A DNA stretch of 64,000 bases from NCBI RefSeq assembly GCF_000718305.1, contig NZ_JOFQ01000023.1, positions 1 to 64,000 of the forward strand, given 5' to 3'. The stretch's first letter is position 1. Each line of letters starts with the position of its first letter. Positions 37,511-47,985 of the stretch are shown here, piece after piece. Made by a program: the position numbers and the translations under genes. The DNA is from Streptomyces niger. Its GTDB lineage: Bacteria > Actinomycetota > Actinomycetes > Streptomycetales > Streptomycetaceae. The notes below the pieces were generated by a model, which saw nothing but the letters and a program-made list of their open reading frames with translations, did not search any database and was not told the DNA's origin.

Positions 37511-38028
37511 CCGACAACGGCCCGCTGGGTCAGCTGATCACTCTTTGGTTGTAGCGGTCGCAGACCGAGTGAAGACAGGTTTCCTGCGCGAAACCACCCA
37601 CGCGAAGGAAACCTTCCTCACGCGCGTCCGCCATGCCCCGCGTCACCCGTTTCAGGAGCTTAGAGGGCGTATTCGGCGGCGTCGAAACCGAAGCTTCCCA
37701 GTGGCCAGCCCACCACTTTTGGCCCGCGGCTGCCGGGGCGGCGTCGGCTTCCCTGGCGCGCTCTCGTGCGGCGAGGTGGGCAGTTGGGCGCGGGCCAACC
37801 CGGGCGGCACGGTCTCCGGGCCGCAGGTCAGGACGAAGTGGCCGGTGACGCAGGCGACGGTGCTCTGCGCGCCGCAGGACCAGAGGGGTGACGCTGGCTC
37901 CAGCGCCATCCGCCTCCGTTCTTCATGTCGCCCCTGCACTGCTGGCGGGCCCTCCTCCTGCCTCCCCGGCAGATAGGCCAACACGACTTCTGTGCACCTC
38001 GGAGCAATGCAAGGGCGGCAGCGATGCA
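37511..38028. other. No confident gene
   Basis: A reverse frame (about 37,690-37,910) reads CGAQSTVACVTGHFVLTCGP and looks protein-like, but it has no ribosome binding site or recognised family. The left part is less GC-rich and may hold a promoter for the HNH gene. Nothing else stands out. Confidence 0.35.
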
Positions 38029-38339
38029 TCATTCGTACATTGAGGCCGCCATAACAGCGTTCGCGACTAGAGCCCAGGCTTCTTCGGAGGGTAGCGGTAG
38101 ACCCCGACGCTCAAACCATGCCTCCGAGTCGGCAATCCACGCTGACATTGCTTCGAGGAAGCTCTCCAGATCACGATTTTCCCAATTCTCTGCATTATTC
38201 TTGAAATCTTCTGAAGCGGACTGCAGGAAGTCCGCCAAACTTTCCATGCTCGAGACGCCTTCCACCTTCTGCCAGAGTTCCATTACTTCCCCATCCCCCT
38301 CACCTTTATGAAGGTTCCATCGTTGGGAGTTTTGAATTT

Positions 38340-38343
<4 letters not shown>
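38029..38343 (-). CDS. Probable immunity protein (DUF7660-like)
   Basis: 104 residues: MKIQNSQRWNLHKGEGDGEV, SMESLADFLQSASEDFKNNA, ESFLEAMSAWIADSEAWFER, then EEAWALVANAVMAASMYE. This acidic helical protein (pattern ...W.n..l..fLeamaaWi.D..) is typically found directly after RHS/polymorphic toxin C-termini. It overlaps the toxin stop by 4 bp (ATGA), the usual toxin-immunity coupling. It is clearly less GC-rich than its surroundings, as expected for an exchangeable toxin-tip cassette. Confidence 0.7.
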
Positions 38344-40228
<1,885 letters not shown>

Positions 40229-40609
40229 GCCCGCACCGCCATGGCTCTCCCCCACTTTGCCCTCACGACTCCCCCACCTAGAGTTCACAGGTCTCTCACA
40301 AGTCGCGTGAGTCAATTGGGCCACAGTTCCCCCGTCAAGCGTGATCTGCATCACTATTTACGGTGATCCAGGGGCGAGGAGAAGGGAACAACGAGTTACC
40401 AGTCAATTGCCCGCCGTTTCCGCCGATTCATCGCGAGGAAGGCCACTGTGCGGAGCATCGGTGCACTCTCGACTGGAGCGCGAAGGCAGCGCAGGCCGCC
40501 TCGTGGGCGGGAAAACTGCTGCTTCGAGGTGACCACGCCTTGGCTGAGAGCAACCCTGACGTCGGACAGCACGGTAAGTACCTGGCAGAAGAAACGGGAG
40601 CGTCACCTC
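40229..40609. other. Divergent intergenic region of RHS and DUF6624 genes
   Basis: The stretch near 40,300-40,380 is relatively AT-rich and probably holds the RHS promoter. A weak dyad ATCAC-N8-GTGAT is at about 40,348-40,365. No gene is recognised. Confidence 0.35.
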
Positions 40610-41107
40610 ATGTTGCGCACCGACCTGGCCGCGGAACTGCGCCGCCGTGCCGACACCGACCAGCGGGCCCGCAACAGGTACCTGCAGACCGGCGAGTTCG
40701 AGGACATCGCACGGATCGACACCCAGAACACCGCCTGGCTGAAGGCCGCCCTTGCCGAACACGGCTGGCCCGGCATCACCCTGGTGGGAGACCAAGGAGC
40801 CGACGACGCATGGCCCCTGGTCCAGCACGCCGATCGCGACCCCGAGTTCCAGCGCCAAGCTTTGGTGCAACTCGAAGCTGCCGTCGAAGCCGGTGACGCC
40901 CCAGCCCGCCACCTCGCCTATCTCACCGACCGCGTACTGGTCGGCGACGGCAAACCGCAGCTGTACGGAACGCAGTACACCGACGAAGGCGGCAGTCTGC
41001 GACGCCAACCCGTCCACGACCCCGACCACCTGGACGAACGCCGCACCGCGATGGGACTGGACACAGCCGCCGCCTACGACCAACGCATGCAACAGACCCA
41101 CCGCTGA
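40610..41107 (+). CDS. DUF6624-family protein
   Basis: 165 residues from ATG 40610 (GGGAG upstream). The conserved pattern is RRADTDQRARNRYLQTGEF, DTQNTAWLKAALAEHGWPG, ADDAWPLVQHADRDPEFQRQ, YLTDRVLVGDGKPQLYGTQY and DPDHLDERRTAMGLDTAAAY, which defines the DUF6624 family. Its conserved H/D/Q positions look enzymatic but no reaction is established. The family is often found near polymorphic toxins; here it lies beside an RHS locus, on the opposite strand. Confidence 0.85.
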   Translation: MLRTDLAAELRRRADTDQRARNRYLQTGEFEDIARIDTQNTAWLKAALAEHGWPGITLVGDQGADDAWPLVQHADRDPEFQRQALVQLEAAVEAGDAPARHLAYLTDRVLVGDGKPQLYGTQYTDEGGSLRRQPVHDPDHLDERRTAMGLDTAAAYDQRMQQTHR

Positions 41108-41420
41108 CCCCGGCCCGCACCGAATCACGTTCACCCAGGCCATTGGCGACAACAACGAGCCACTGAACGCCGCTCAATACAGAGCAGGGGCCTGACGCCA
41201 GGCGCGTCAGCAGTACCGGCTTCGAGCACTGCCTGAGTTTCGGAATGCACCCCCTGTGCCGCGGAGAACAGCAAGCTTATGAAAGCCACTCGGCGAAGGA
41301 AACCCTCGGGGAGGACCGACCAGCTTCGGGTGAAACGAGTCCCACGCTCGGCGGCAGCGCGTGAAGGTGCCGCGCTGCAGCGGGTCCATTGACCCGGTTG
41401 GCAGTCGGTCAGGCAGCAAG
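41108..41420. other. Mostly non-coding, one possible gene fragment
   Basis: On the reverse strand around 41,320-41,389, MDPLQRGTFTRCRRAWDS resembles the first residues of an actinomycete PD-(D/E)XK-like protein, but homology stops after about 18 residues. Nothing else is recognised. Confidence 0.3.
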
Positions 41421-41448
41421 AAACCCCGCTCCGGGCCGGGCGGGGTTT
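41421..41448. terminator. Hairpin terminator
   Basis: AAACCCCGC (41,421-41,429) pairs with GCGGGGTTT (41,440-41,448) around a 10-base loop. The A and T ends make it work as a terminator in both directions. Confidence 0.6.
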
Positions 41449-41484
41449 ACTGTGGAGCGCTGAGCAGGCCTTGCACCTGCATCT

Positions 41485-41510
41485 CCCCGCAGGAAGCGGG
41501 GCGTCTTTCC
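41485..41510 (+). terminator. Short GC hairpin followed by T-rich tract
   Basis: CCCCGC (41,485-41,490), loop AGGAA, GCGGGG (41,496-41,501), then CGTCTTTCCTT. This is a small Rho-independent-like terminator on the plus strand. It is single and not part of a CRISPR array. Confidence 0.5.
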
Positions 41511-41699
41511 TTGGACCACCAACGCCTGGCCTGCCGCCTACGATCGGGCGACCTGCTCAAGATCAACTATAGCATCCGGCAGTCCGCCACTGCATCCAGA
41601 GGGGACATAGGACACGCCGTTGTGTCGCCGTGCGTACCGCGTCTTTGCCGGCGTGCCGCAACGGCTGTTGTCGGCCGGGTCAGAGGAGCGCTGCGGAGT

Positions 41700-42227
41700 T
41701 CATTCATCCTCTTCGTCCTCGTCCTCAGGGGGCCGCAGGTAACACAAATCGAGCGTGTAGGCCTCTGTGGTGGGGGTCTGTGCCCAGGCGCGATCTGTCT
41801 CCTCGTCCGAGGCGTCCTCCGCGAGCGCGTGGAGGGTGGCGTGGTAGTGGTCGTGGGTGGCCTGCCGCCCGACCCAGGAGGCATAGCCGCCGTAGACGCC
41901 GGGCCGGGGCAGGGGCATCTCGCCGACCGGGCCCGCGGTGAACGCGCCGATGACGAGGCTGCCGGTCTCCGACTCCAGCGTGATGGGGACACTGCCTTCG
42001 ACGTCGGCCGGTTCGGCGGGGGGTGTGTCCCAGATGCGGACGGCGAGGGTGGCCTTGAGGACGTCTTGCAGGCTGTGTAGGTACAGGTGGTAGCCGTTGC
42101 CGGCGACCACCTGGCTGCGGGAGGCGGCCAGTGCCTGCTCGTCATCGAGGTAGGCATCGGCGTCGTAGACCTCCAAGATGCGGCGGTCGGGGCGGGCCTG
42201 GGCGCGGTACTCGGCGACGAGCGGCAT
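41700..42227 (-). CDS. Hypothetical acidic protein
   Basis: 175 residues from ATG 42227, with a strong GGAGGAG. It begins MPLVAEYRAQARPDRRILEV, has YHLYLHSLQDVLKATLAVRI, a beta-rich middle (ESETGSLVIGAFTAGPVGE) and ends in an almost purely acidic tail (EDEDEEDE). It follows the gene at 42,247 after 19 bp, on the same strand. The family is not recognised; the pair resembles phage or plasmid accessory genes. Confidence 0.6.
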   Translation of the reverse strand: MPLVAEYRAQARPDRRILEVYDADAYLDDEQALAASRSQVVAGNGYHLYLHSLQDVLKATLAVRIWDTPPAEPADVEGSVPITLESETGSLVIGAFTAGPVGEMPLPRPGVYGGYASWVGRQATHDHYHATLHALAEDASDEETDRAWAQTPTTEAYTLDLCYLRPPEDEDEEDE

Positions 42228-42246
42228 GGCGACTTTCTCCTCCGGG

Positions 42247-42519
42247 TCAGGTGACCTTGACGTAGAAGGGGTCACCGTCGAGCATGCGGTTGCCAATGTA
42301 GAGGGCGTTCAGGGCTCGACCGCCCGCCTCGTTGTCGTCTCCGTCGATCAAGCGGACGGAGTAGCGGTCATCGCCCTTGTTGGAGCTTTCCCTGGTGGAG
42401 GCGTCCTTGCGGTTCATGGACAGCTCCACACGGGCCTGGGTGAGCACGGTGCCCTTGTACTTGCCGGCGGTCGGACCGGCGTAGTCAAAGCGGACGTTGG
42501 AGTGGTAGGCGTCGACCAT
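42247..42519 (-). CDS. Hypothetical protein, 5' end cut by an IS
   Basis: 90 residues in the open frame: MVDAYHSNVRFDYAGPTAG, KGTVLTQARVELSMNRKDAS, GDDRYSVRLIDGDDNEAGGR, MLDGDPFYVKVT. It looks like a beta-rich structural or virion-type protein. Its first codon coincides with the end of transposase sequence at about 42,520, so the native N-terminus was probably lost by insertion. It is in an operon with the acidic-tail gene. Confidence 0.5.
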   Translation of the reverse strand: MVDAYHSNVRFDYAGPTAGKYKGTVLTQARVELSMNRKDASTRESSNKGDDRYSVRLIDGDDNEAGGRALNALYIGNRMLDGDPFYVKVT

Positions 42520-42736
42520 CCCAGGTGCCGTCCACGGCCCACGTCCGCAGCCGGTTGTAGACGCCTCGCCAATTGCCGTACTTCTCCGGCAGGTGCACCC
42601 ACTGCGCGCCGGTCTGGAACTTGAAGGCGACCGCGTCGATCACCACCCGGTGATCGCGCCAGCGACCACCCCGCCTCGGCACTCGGGCCGGCAACAACGG
42701 CTCGATCCGCTCCCACGGCACGTCGGTTAACGGCAT
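42520..42736 (-). pseudogene. IS5-family transposase N-terminal fragment
   Basis: ATG 42736 opens MPLTDVPWERIEPLLPARVP, then RRGGRWRDHRVVIDAVAFKF and TGAQWVHLPEKYGNWRGVYN, RLRTWAVDGTW. This is the standard N-terminal half (DUF4096) of IS5-type transposases of actinomycetes. It stops abruptly at 42,520 before the DDE core. Confidence 0.8.
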
Positions 42737-42854
42737 ACCTGGAGCGACGACCAACCGACCCAAACGAAACTGCCCGGGTGGGCCAGGACGTTGACGCGCT
42801 CACGGGGTGCGGCGTCCACGGCAGGCTGTTGTGGCCGTCGTACGGCCGGGCTGT

Positions 42855-43613
42855 TCAGTGCGCGGTGAGGCCGCCGTCGACCACCAGCTCCGAGCCGGTG
42901 ACGAACGAGGAGTCGTCGCAGGCCAGGAAGAGGATCGCGGAGGCCACCTCGTCGGCGCGGCCGGCTCGGCGCATGGGGGTGCGCTGGATGTCCGGCTGCT
43001 GGTCGCCCTGGTCGTCCAGGAGGTCCTGGATCATCGGCGTGGCGATCACCCCGGGGTGCACCGAGTTGACCCGTACTCCCTGCCGGGCGTACTCGACCGC
43101 GGCGGTCTTGCTCAGCAGGCGCACGGCCCCCTTGGACGCCTGGTAGGCCGCCGCCGCGCCACTTCCCACCAGGCCGAGTACGGACGAGGTATTGATCACC
43201 GAGGCGTTGCCGCTCGCACGCAGGAGCGGCATCGCCGCCTTCATGCCGAGCCAGGTGCCTTTCTGGTTCACGTCGATGACGCGGTCCCACGCCTCTTCCC
43301 GCGTGTCCTCGACACCTGGCCAGTCCAGGATGCCGGCGAGGTTCACGAGCACGTCCAGCGTTCCGAACCGGTCGCGTACGAGGGTGATCACTTCGTCCCA
43401 CTCCCCCGCGGAGGAGACATCGAGGCGGGCAGCGACGACCTCTGCGCCGCGTGCCCCGATCCGCTGGGCCAGGTCCCGCAGGGGGTCTTCGGCGACATCG
43501 GTGATCACCAGCCGGGCGCCTTCGCGGGCGAAGAGTTCGGCGGTCGCTGTGCCGAGGCCGCCGGTCGCGCCCGTGATCAGCGCGACCTTGCCGTCAAGTC
43601 GTTGTTCTGTCAT
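42855..43613 (-). CDS. Classical SDR oxidoreductase
   Basis: 252 residues. The cofactor motif is ALITGATGGLGTATAEL and the structural NxAG is LVNLAGILDWPG. The catalytic Ser is in VINTSSVLGLVGSG and the catalytic pair in YQASKGAVR (YxxxK). The end FLACDDSSFVTGSELVVDGG is that of a 3-ketoacyl/steroid-type NAD(P) dehydrogenase. It is downstream of the Atu4866-like gene, divergent from an MmyB-type regulator, so it is probably repressed or activated by that regulator. The substrate is unknown. Confidence 0.93.
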   Translation of the reverse strand: MTEQRLDGKVALITGATGGLGTATAELFAREGARLVITDVAEDPLRDLAQRIGARGAEVVAARLDVSSAGEWDEVITLVRDRFGTLDVLVNLAGILDWPGVEDTREEAWDRVIDVNQKGTWLGMKAAMPLLRASGNASVINTSSVLGLVGSGAAAAYQASKGAVRLLSKTAAVEYARQGVRVNSVHPGVIATPMIQDLLDDQGDQQPDIQRTPMRRAGRADEVASAILFLACDDSSFVTGSELVVDGGLTAH

Positions 43614-43663
43614 GGATGTGGTCCTTGGTTGTCGTTGATGCTGACTGGCGGTTCTCGTTGATG

Positions 43664-43695
43664 CTGACCGGCTGACCGGTTGACCGGCTGACTGC
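43664..43695. repeat. 8-bp tandem repeat
   Basis: CTGACCGG, CTGACCGG, TTGACCGG, CTGACTGC: four units of 8 bp between the SDR and Atu4866-like genes. The last two are imperfect. It is one of several octamer repeats in the window. Confidence 0.75.
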
Positions 43696-43769
43696 TGTGC
43701 CGGGGTTTCTTGGTCCGCCGACGGCGGATGCGCCCCCCGGTGACCGGGGCGGCCGCGGCCCGGTCTGCT

Positions 43770-44036
43770 CTACGGCGACGTCTGCTCCCGGTAGAGCACG
43801 AGGTGCTCGTGATAGAGCACTCCGTCCCGGATGTCGCCGGTGGCGGTGAACCCGGTGTCGTCGACGTAGTCCAGGTGGCTGCCGGTCACCGTGTACCGGC
43901 CGGTGTACGCGCTGCGCCGCTCGCCGCGGGCCTCGTCGTAGCGGCCGTTCGGCAGCAGTTCCTGACGGATGTGCCCATCCGCGGTCACCCACGTTCCGAC
44001 CACGTCGACGTGGTCGCTCTCCACGGACCCGGCCAT
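43770..44036 (-). CDS. Atu4866-domain protein
   Basis: 88 residues from ATG 44036 (GAGAGGAGTCC upstream). The sequence VGTWVTADGHIRQELLPNGR, YDEARGERRSAYTGRYTVTG and SHLDYVDDTGFTATGDIRDG matches the small all-beta Atu4866 family, in which the same pattern of turns forms a calycin-like barrel. Function is unknown; these proteins are often next to SDRs and XRE regulators, as here. It is the first gene of the operon read away from the regulator. Confidence 0.85.
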   Translation of the reverse strand: MAGSVESDHVDVVGTWVTADGHIRQELLPNGRYDEARGERRSAYTGRYTVTGSHLDYVDDTGFTATGDIRDGVLYHEHLVLYREQTSP

Positions 44037-44116
44037 GGCGGACTCCTCTCCTCGAATGGTGCGGTCTCTCCCGCTCCACCGAGTCTGGGCAGGTCAGCGG
44101 CCACCAACCAGGGCGC

Positions 44117-44149
44117 GTGCTGCCTGGGTGCGCCACACCCAGGCAGCAC
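44117..44149. promoter_or_regulatory. Operator palindrome of the MmyB-like regulator
   Basis: GTGCTGCCTGGGTG (44,117-44,130) and CACCCAGGCAGCAC (44,136-44,149) are perfect 14-bp arms around CGCCA. It lies between the divergent Atu4866/SDR operon and the regulator gene, 26 bp upstream of the latter. The strength of the dyad makes it the likely binding site. Confidence 0.85.
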
Positions 44150-44175
44150 ACCGGGCCGCCGCCTAGCCTGGACGC

Positions 44176-45057
44176 ATGGACGACAACCACCTGGGAGACT
44201 TCCTCCGCGCACGCCGCGCCGGCCTGCAGCCGCAGGACGTCGGCATGAGGAGCTACGGAGCCCGCAGAGTCGCCGGACTACGCCGCGAGGAGGTCGCCGT
44301 CCTGGCCGGAGTGAACGCCGACTACTACACCCGTCTCGAACAAGGCCGTGAACGCAAACCCTCGCCCCAGGTGGTCGACGCGCTCAGCCGCGCGCTGCGC
44401 CTCGACGCGGACGCCCGCGCGCACTTGTACCGGCTGGCCGGGGCCACGCCGAGCGAACGACCCTCCGTCCACGCCGCCGAGCGGGTCAGCCCGGCGCTGC
44501 GACAGTTGATGGACGGCTACCCGAACACTCCGGCGTTCGTCATGAGCCGGAGCCTGGACCTCCTCGCCGTCAACGCCTTGGCCGATGCCCTCTACGCTCC
44601 GTTCGAGCCGGCGGACAACTTGGCCCGCATGACCTTCCTCGACCCCGCGGGCCGCAACTTCTACACGGACTGGGACCGGGCAGCACAGGCCACCGTCGCC
44701 AACCTTCGCGAGGCAACCGGATTCGACCCGGACAACCCACGGCTGCGCGAACTCGTCCGCACCCTCACCGAGCACAGCGCGGACTTCACCCGCCTCTGGC
44801 AGTCCCACACCGTGCGAGGCAAAGCACAGGACGCCAAACACTTCCGCCACCCAGAAGTCGGCCCGCTCACTCTCACCTATCAAGCATTCGACGTACGCGA
44901 GACGCCCGGCCAGCAGCTCGTCATCTACCATGCCGAACCAGGCAGCCCCAGCGCCCAGTCCCTCAATCTGCTCGGTTCCCTCCACGCCACCCGGCGCCGG
45001 CTCGACTCCGGACCCACCGCTGACCAGCCGGCGGAGCGTGGAGATCGGCGGCGATAG
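44176..45057 (+). CDS. XRE-family regulator with MmyB-like ligand domain
   Basis: 293 residues. The HTH reads LGDFLRARRAGLQPQDVGMR and LRREEVAVLAGVNADYYTRL, EQGRERKPSPQVVDALSRAL. The C-terminal part matches the MmyB/PAS-like domain (FVMSRSLDLLAVNALADALY; HPEVGPLTLTYQAFDVRETP), which binds fatty-acid-like ligands in known relatives. It is divergent from the Atu4866/SDR operon across a perfect palindrome. A close relative with the same layout is at 51,543-52,448. Confidence 0.92.
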   Translation: MDDNHLGDFLRARRAGLQPQDVGMRSYGARRVAGLRREEVAVLAGVNADYYTRLEQGRERKPSPQVVDALSRALRLDADARAHLYRLAGATPSERPSVHAAERVSPALRQLMDGYPNTPAFVMSRSLDLLAVNALADALYAPFEPADNLARMTFLDPAGRNFYTDWDRAAQATVANLREATGFDPDNPRLRELVRTLTEHSADFTRLWQSHTVRGKAQDAKHFRHPEVGPLTLTYQAFDVRETPGQQLVIYHAEPGSPSAQSLNLLGSLHATRRRLDSGPTADQPAERGDRRR

Positions 45058-45084
45058 GTCGGCTTCGCCTCCGCATGTTTCACA

Positions 45085-45560
45085 GGTGCCGGCAGCCGCC
45101 CGGAGCTGCCGGCCGCGGTGCAGCTCGCCGGAGAGATCCGTTCCCCTGGCGCCGCCGTGCCCCTCGCCGTCCACGAGCACAAGCGGCTCGGCTGCGGGAT
45201 CGAACTCGCCCTGCTCGCGCTCGCCGAGGAGCTGACGGCGAGCGATATCGGGCTGGAGTTCCTCGCCGGGGGGCGAAGGGTTCGCACAACCCGTCCGGCA
45301 TCGTGTTCACCGTGCTCGCCGCCATGTCCGGCATGGAGTGCGAGTACCTCCGCGACCGCACCCTCGAAGGCACGAGGGCACGAGGGCACGAGGGCACGAA
45401 GGCACGAGGGCGCGCGCAAGTGCGGCAGGACCATCGGCGGCGCGGGCGTCACCGAGGAGTCGATGCCGTCCATGGCCCGCCGCCTGCGCGACCGGGAGAT
45501 GAGCCCGCGTAATATCGCTCAGCGGCTCGTAACTGGCCGCCGACCGAAGGAAACCGCCTA
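45085..45560 (+). pseudogene. Serine recombinase (resolvase/invertase) fragment
   Basis: Pieces: LAGEIRSPGAAVPLAVHEHK, ALAEELTASDIGLEFLAGG, then in another frame NPSGIVFTVLAAMSGMECEY and LRDRTLEG, and finally IGGAGVTEESMPSMARRLRD. This is the C-terminal half of the resolvase catalytic domain and its HTH linker. The N-terminal catalytic Ser is missing. A shift near 45,275 and an 8-bp repeat expansion (45,370-45,409) break the frame. Confidence 0.75.
45370..45409. repeat. 8-bp tandem repeat in the resolvase remnant
   Basis: GGCACGAG repeated five times (the fourth ends in A). It replaces the LEGHESARKRG-type junction of resolvases. Three copies would be in frame; five shift it. Confidence 0.85.
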
Positions 45561-46307
45561 GTACGCGAGCTGTCCGATGCCCCCGTCAACGCGCAGCACG
45601 GTCCCTGCGGTGTAGGCGGATTCGTCCGAGGCGAGATAGACCGCTGCCTTCGCCAGCTCGGTGGCGGTTCCCAGGCGATGGAGAGGCACGGTCTGCCGGA
45701 GTTCCTCGTAGAGGGCGGCCTGGCGCTCGGGGCCGAGGGGCGCGAACGCGTTGGTGATCGTCGGGCCCGGGCTCAGGCCGTTGACGCGGATGCCGCGGTC
45801 CTTCAGTTCATGGGTCAGCCCGCGCGTGTAGGAGAGCAGGCCCGCTTTGGCCGCGCCGTAGACCGTCGCGTTTTCGTGTCCGATGTACGCGGAGACCGAG
45901 CCGACGAGGATGACCGAGGACTGCTGGGAGAAGAGCGGCAGCAGGTCCCTGATCAGGAAGAACGGCGCCTTGAGATTGGTCGCGAGGAGCCTGTCGAACG
46001 CCTCCTCGGTCCATGCCTCGATGGGGAGGTGGGTGACGTCGGCGGCATTGCTCATCAGGATGTCGAGCTTCGGCCATTCCTCCCGGAGCCGCGCCGCGAG
46101 CGTCGCCTGGCCGGGTACGTCGCCGGCGTCACTGGCGATGGTCAGCAGCGGGCCGTCCAATTGCCGGGCTGCCTCGTCCAGCTTTTCCTGAGAGCGGCCG
46201 GTGATGGCGACAGTCGCTCCTTCGGCGAGGAACTCGCGGGCCGTTTCGAGGCCGATGCCGCTCGTACCCCCTGTGATCAGCGCGTGCTTTCCCGCAAGAC
46301 GATCCAT
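45558..46307 (-). CDS. Classical SDR oxidoreductase
   Basis: 249 residues from ATG 46307 with GAGGAGGGAC upstream. It has the TGGTSGIGLETAREF cofactor motif, NAADVTHLP in the NNAG position, the catalytic region ILVGSVSAYIGHENATVYG and AAKAG (YGAAKAG, the YxxxK), and the end SAYTAGTVLRVDGG. The residues support an active NADPH-dependent dehydrogenase of the FabG type. It follows a second, broken SDR and both face a TetR-family regulator, forming a regulated oxidoreductase unit. Confidence 0.92.
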   Translation of the reverse strand: MDRLAGKHALITGGTSGIGLETAREFLAEGATVAITGRSQEKLDEAARQLDGPLLTIASDAGDVPGQATLAARLREEWPKLDILMSNAADVTHLPIEAWTEEAFDRLLATNLKAPFFLIRDLLPLFSQQSSVILVGSVSAYIGHENATVYGAAKAGLLSYTRGLTHELKDRGIRVNGLSPGPTITNAFAPLGPERQAALYEELRQTVPLHRLGTATELAKAAVYLASDESAYTAGTVLRVDGGIGQLAY

Positions 46308-46321
46308 TGTTCTGTCCCTCC

Positions 46322-46892
46322 TCAGATTGCGGTGCGGCCACTGTCGGCGGCCACGATCGCGCCTGTCATGTAACTGGCCCGGTCCTTGGCGAGAATGGCG
46401 ATCACTTGGGCCACCTCGGCCGGGGTGGAGGTGCGCTCGAGTGCGGTGGCCAGGCCCATGCCACCGATGTCCGAATCCCCTCGCCTTCTCCGCGGGCAGA
46501 GCGGTGAGCAGCAACGGTGAGCAGGAACGGGGCACGCACATTGACCGCGAAGGTGGCGTCGTAGCTCGCGAGAACCTGCCCGGTGGTCGGGGAGAACGTC
46601 ATGACGCTCGCGTTGTTGACCAAGACGTCGACGGCTTCGGCGTCCGCGGCCAGCTGTCGCACGCACGCCAAGTCGGACACATCGGCAGCGACGAAACGCA
46701 CCGTCCCGGCGGACTCGCCACCGACTGCGCGGAGGTCTTCCACGATCTGGGCACCGCGCTCCGGATCGGTGTCGGTGTGCCGGTCAGGACCAAGTCGGCG
46801 CCGTCCGCGGCCAGCACCTTGGCCGTCGCGTGCCCGAGTCCGCCGATCGCGCCGGATCCGGTGACCAGTGCCGTCTCACCTGCGAATTGCAT
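46322..46892 (-). pseudogene. SDR pseudogene
   Basis: ATG 46892 (MQFAGETALVTGSGAIGGLG) starts an SDR with the usual TGxxxxxGLG motif. A shift near 46,770 moves to FVAADVSDLACVRQLAADAE and VLVNNASVMTFSPTTGQVLA. A 13-bp near-tandem duplication (46,502-46,527) sits where PFLLT is encoded. The last frame ends SYMTGAIVAADSG. The catalytic YxxxK region is missing. Its stop is 14 bp upstream of the next SDR start, so the original was an operon pair. Confidence 0.8.
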
Positions 46893-46939
46893 TGCTTCGC
46901 CCTTCGTGCCGGCCAATGAGCGACTGACTTCTGTGCGTA

Positions 46940-47000
46940 CGTTCAAGAAGTGCCGCAACGGAAGCTACGACTTCTTGAACGCTAAGTCAAGAAGTCGTAG
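46940..47000. promoter_or_regulatory. Triple half-site operator upstream of TetR gene
   Basis: TCAAGAAGT occurs three times in alternating orientation. CGTTCAAGAAGT (46,940-46,951) pairs perfectly with ACTTCTTGAACG (46,970-46,981). CTACGACTTCTTGA (46,965-46,978) pairs perfectly with TCAAGAAGTCGTAG (46,987-47,000). The two overlapping palindromes share their middle half-site. They lie between the divergent SDR genes and the TetR gene and end 10 bp before its start. Confidence 0.85.
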
Positions 47001-47010
47001 TATCGAGCAC

Positions 47011-47610
47011 GTGGCACGAACCGGACGCCCCCGCGAGTTCAACAAGGAACAGACGCTGGAGCGCGCACTGACACTGTTCTGGTCCCGGGGATACGGGGCG
47101 ACGTCGATCCAAGACCTGGTCGACGCGCTGGCCGTCGAGCGCGGCAGCCTCTACGGCACGTTCGGCGACAAGCGCCGCTTTTACCTCGAAGCCGTCAGGC
47201 TCTACTGGGAGGTGTACGAGCGGCACCTGATCGCCACGCTCGACACCAGTCCGCTCCTGCCTGCCCTGCGCGAGATCCTGACCCATCCCGCGCGGCTGGA
47301 TGAACTGGTCTCCGACGTGGGCGTACCGCAGGGCTGCCTGGTCGGCAACACGACCGCCGAACTCGTTCCCCAAGACGGCGAAGCCACGGAGATCGTCACG
47401 CGCTCGTACCGCCGATTCACCGATATCGTCACCGACGCGCTGAGCCGCGCTCAGGCCGCCGGAGAGGTCACGGACAGGGCCCACCCCGCGGCCCAGGCCC
47501 AGATGCTGCTCTATCTGGTCCAAGGTCTCTCGCTCGTATCGAGGGCGGGGCTCGACAAGGCCGCGGCCCTGGCGGCGATCGATGCGGCGGTGGACGGGTT
47601 GCGGGCGTGA
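47011..47610 (+). CDS. TetR-family regulator
   Basis: 199 residues from GTG 47011. The N-terminal HTH is RALTLFWSRGYGATSIQDLV, DALAVERGSLYGTFGDKRRF, as in AcrR/NemR-type regulators. The ligand domain includes GCLVGNTTAELVPQDG, a segment with a Cys as in NemR-like electrophile sensors. It is divergent from the two SDR genes, and three half-sites occupy the gap. This suggests control of detoxification oxidoreductases by an electrophile or aldehyde. The Cys role is inference. Confidence 0.92.
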   Translation: MARTGRPREFNKEQTLERALTLFWSRGYGATSIQDLVDALAVERGSLYGTFGDKRRFYLEAVRLYWEVYERHLIATLDTSPLLPALREILTHPARLDELVSDVGVPQGCLVGNTTAELVPQDGEATEIVTRSYRRFTDIVTDALSRAQAAGEVTDRAHPAAQAQMLLYLVQGLSLVSRAGLDKAAALAAIDAAVDGLRA

Positions 47611-47936
47611 CCGGTCCTCTTGCGCGGCCCGCTACGCGAACGGTCTGCGCTTCCACGAGCACCACATGCCGCATTCCCGTTCGTCACCGGCGACGGCGGA
47701 GCGCGACTGGTCGCCGACGCGCCGACGCAAGCCTGCGTTGACTGCAGACGCCCCAGCGGCAGAACCCCGGAGGCGACGAGCCATGGAGGCGACGGGCCAT
47801 GGACGCGTCGAGCCATGGAGGCGACGAGCCGTGAGGCTCCATCCCCCGCGGCGCCAACCTTGCCCAGGCCGTCGGTCGCCTGCATCCGACCTGCTCAGGG
47901 CCGAGGCCCCGGCCGGCTCGGTTGACCGTCGCAATT
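47611..47936. other. Repeat-bearing non-coding stretch
   Basis: No gene is recognised. The middle carries the 16-bp tandem repeats listed separately. Confidence 0.4.
47771..47834. repeat. 16-bp tandem repeat, four units
   Basis: Units of the form AGGCGACGAGCCATGG at 47,771-47,786, 47,787-47,802, 47,803-47,818 (ACGCGTCG variant) and 47,819-47,834. The CCATGG palindrome recurs every 16 bp. The unit is twice the 8-bp length seen elsewhere in the window. Confidence 0.8.
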
Positions 47937-47961
47937 AACTGCAACTAGCCTGGTGGCAGTT
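47937..47961. promoter_or_regulatory. Rrf2-type operator (weaker copy)
   Basis: AACTGCAACTA-GCC-TGGTGGCAGTT: the left arm matches the strong site at 48,513-48,537 and the right arm is degenerate. It lies 24 bp upstream of the Rrf2 gene start, so autoregulation is likely. Confidence 0.65.
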
Positions 47962-47985
47962 GGTCCACGGCGACAGGAGCCGGAG

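Noticed and set aside
37690..37910. Cys-containing frame (CVTGHFVLTC) resembling a peptide-natural-product precursor
   Set aside because: No ribosome binding site, leader or modification enzyme genes; probably non-coding or gene debris.
41485..41510. A CCCCGC...GCGGGG dyad that looks like one type I-E CRISPR repeat
   Set aside because: Only one copy, no spacer periodicity and no cas genes nearby; a small terminator fits better.
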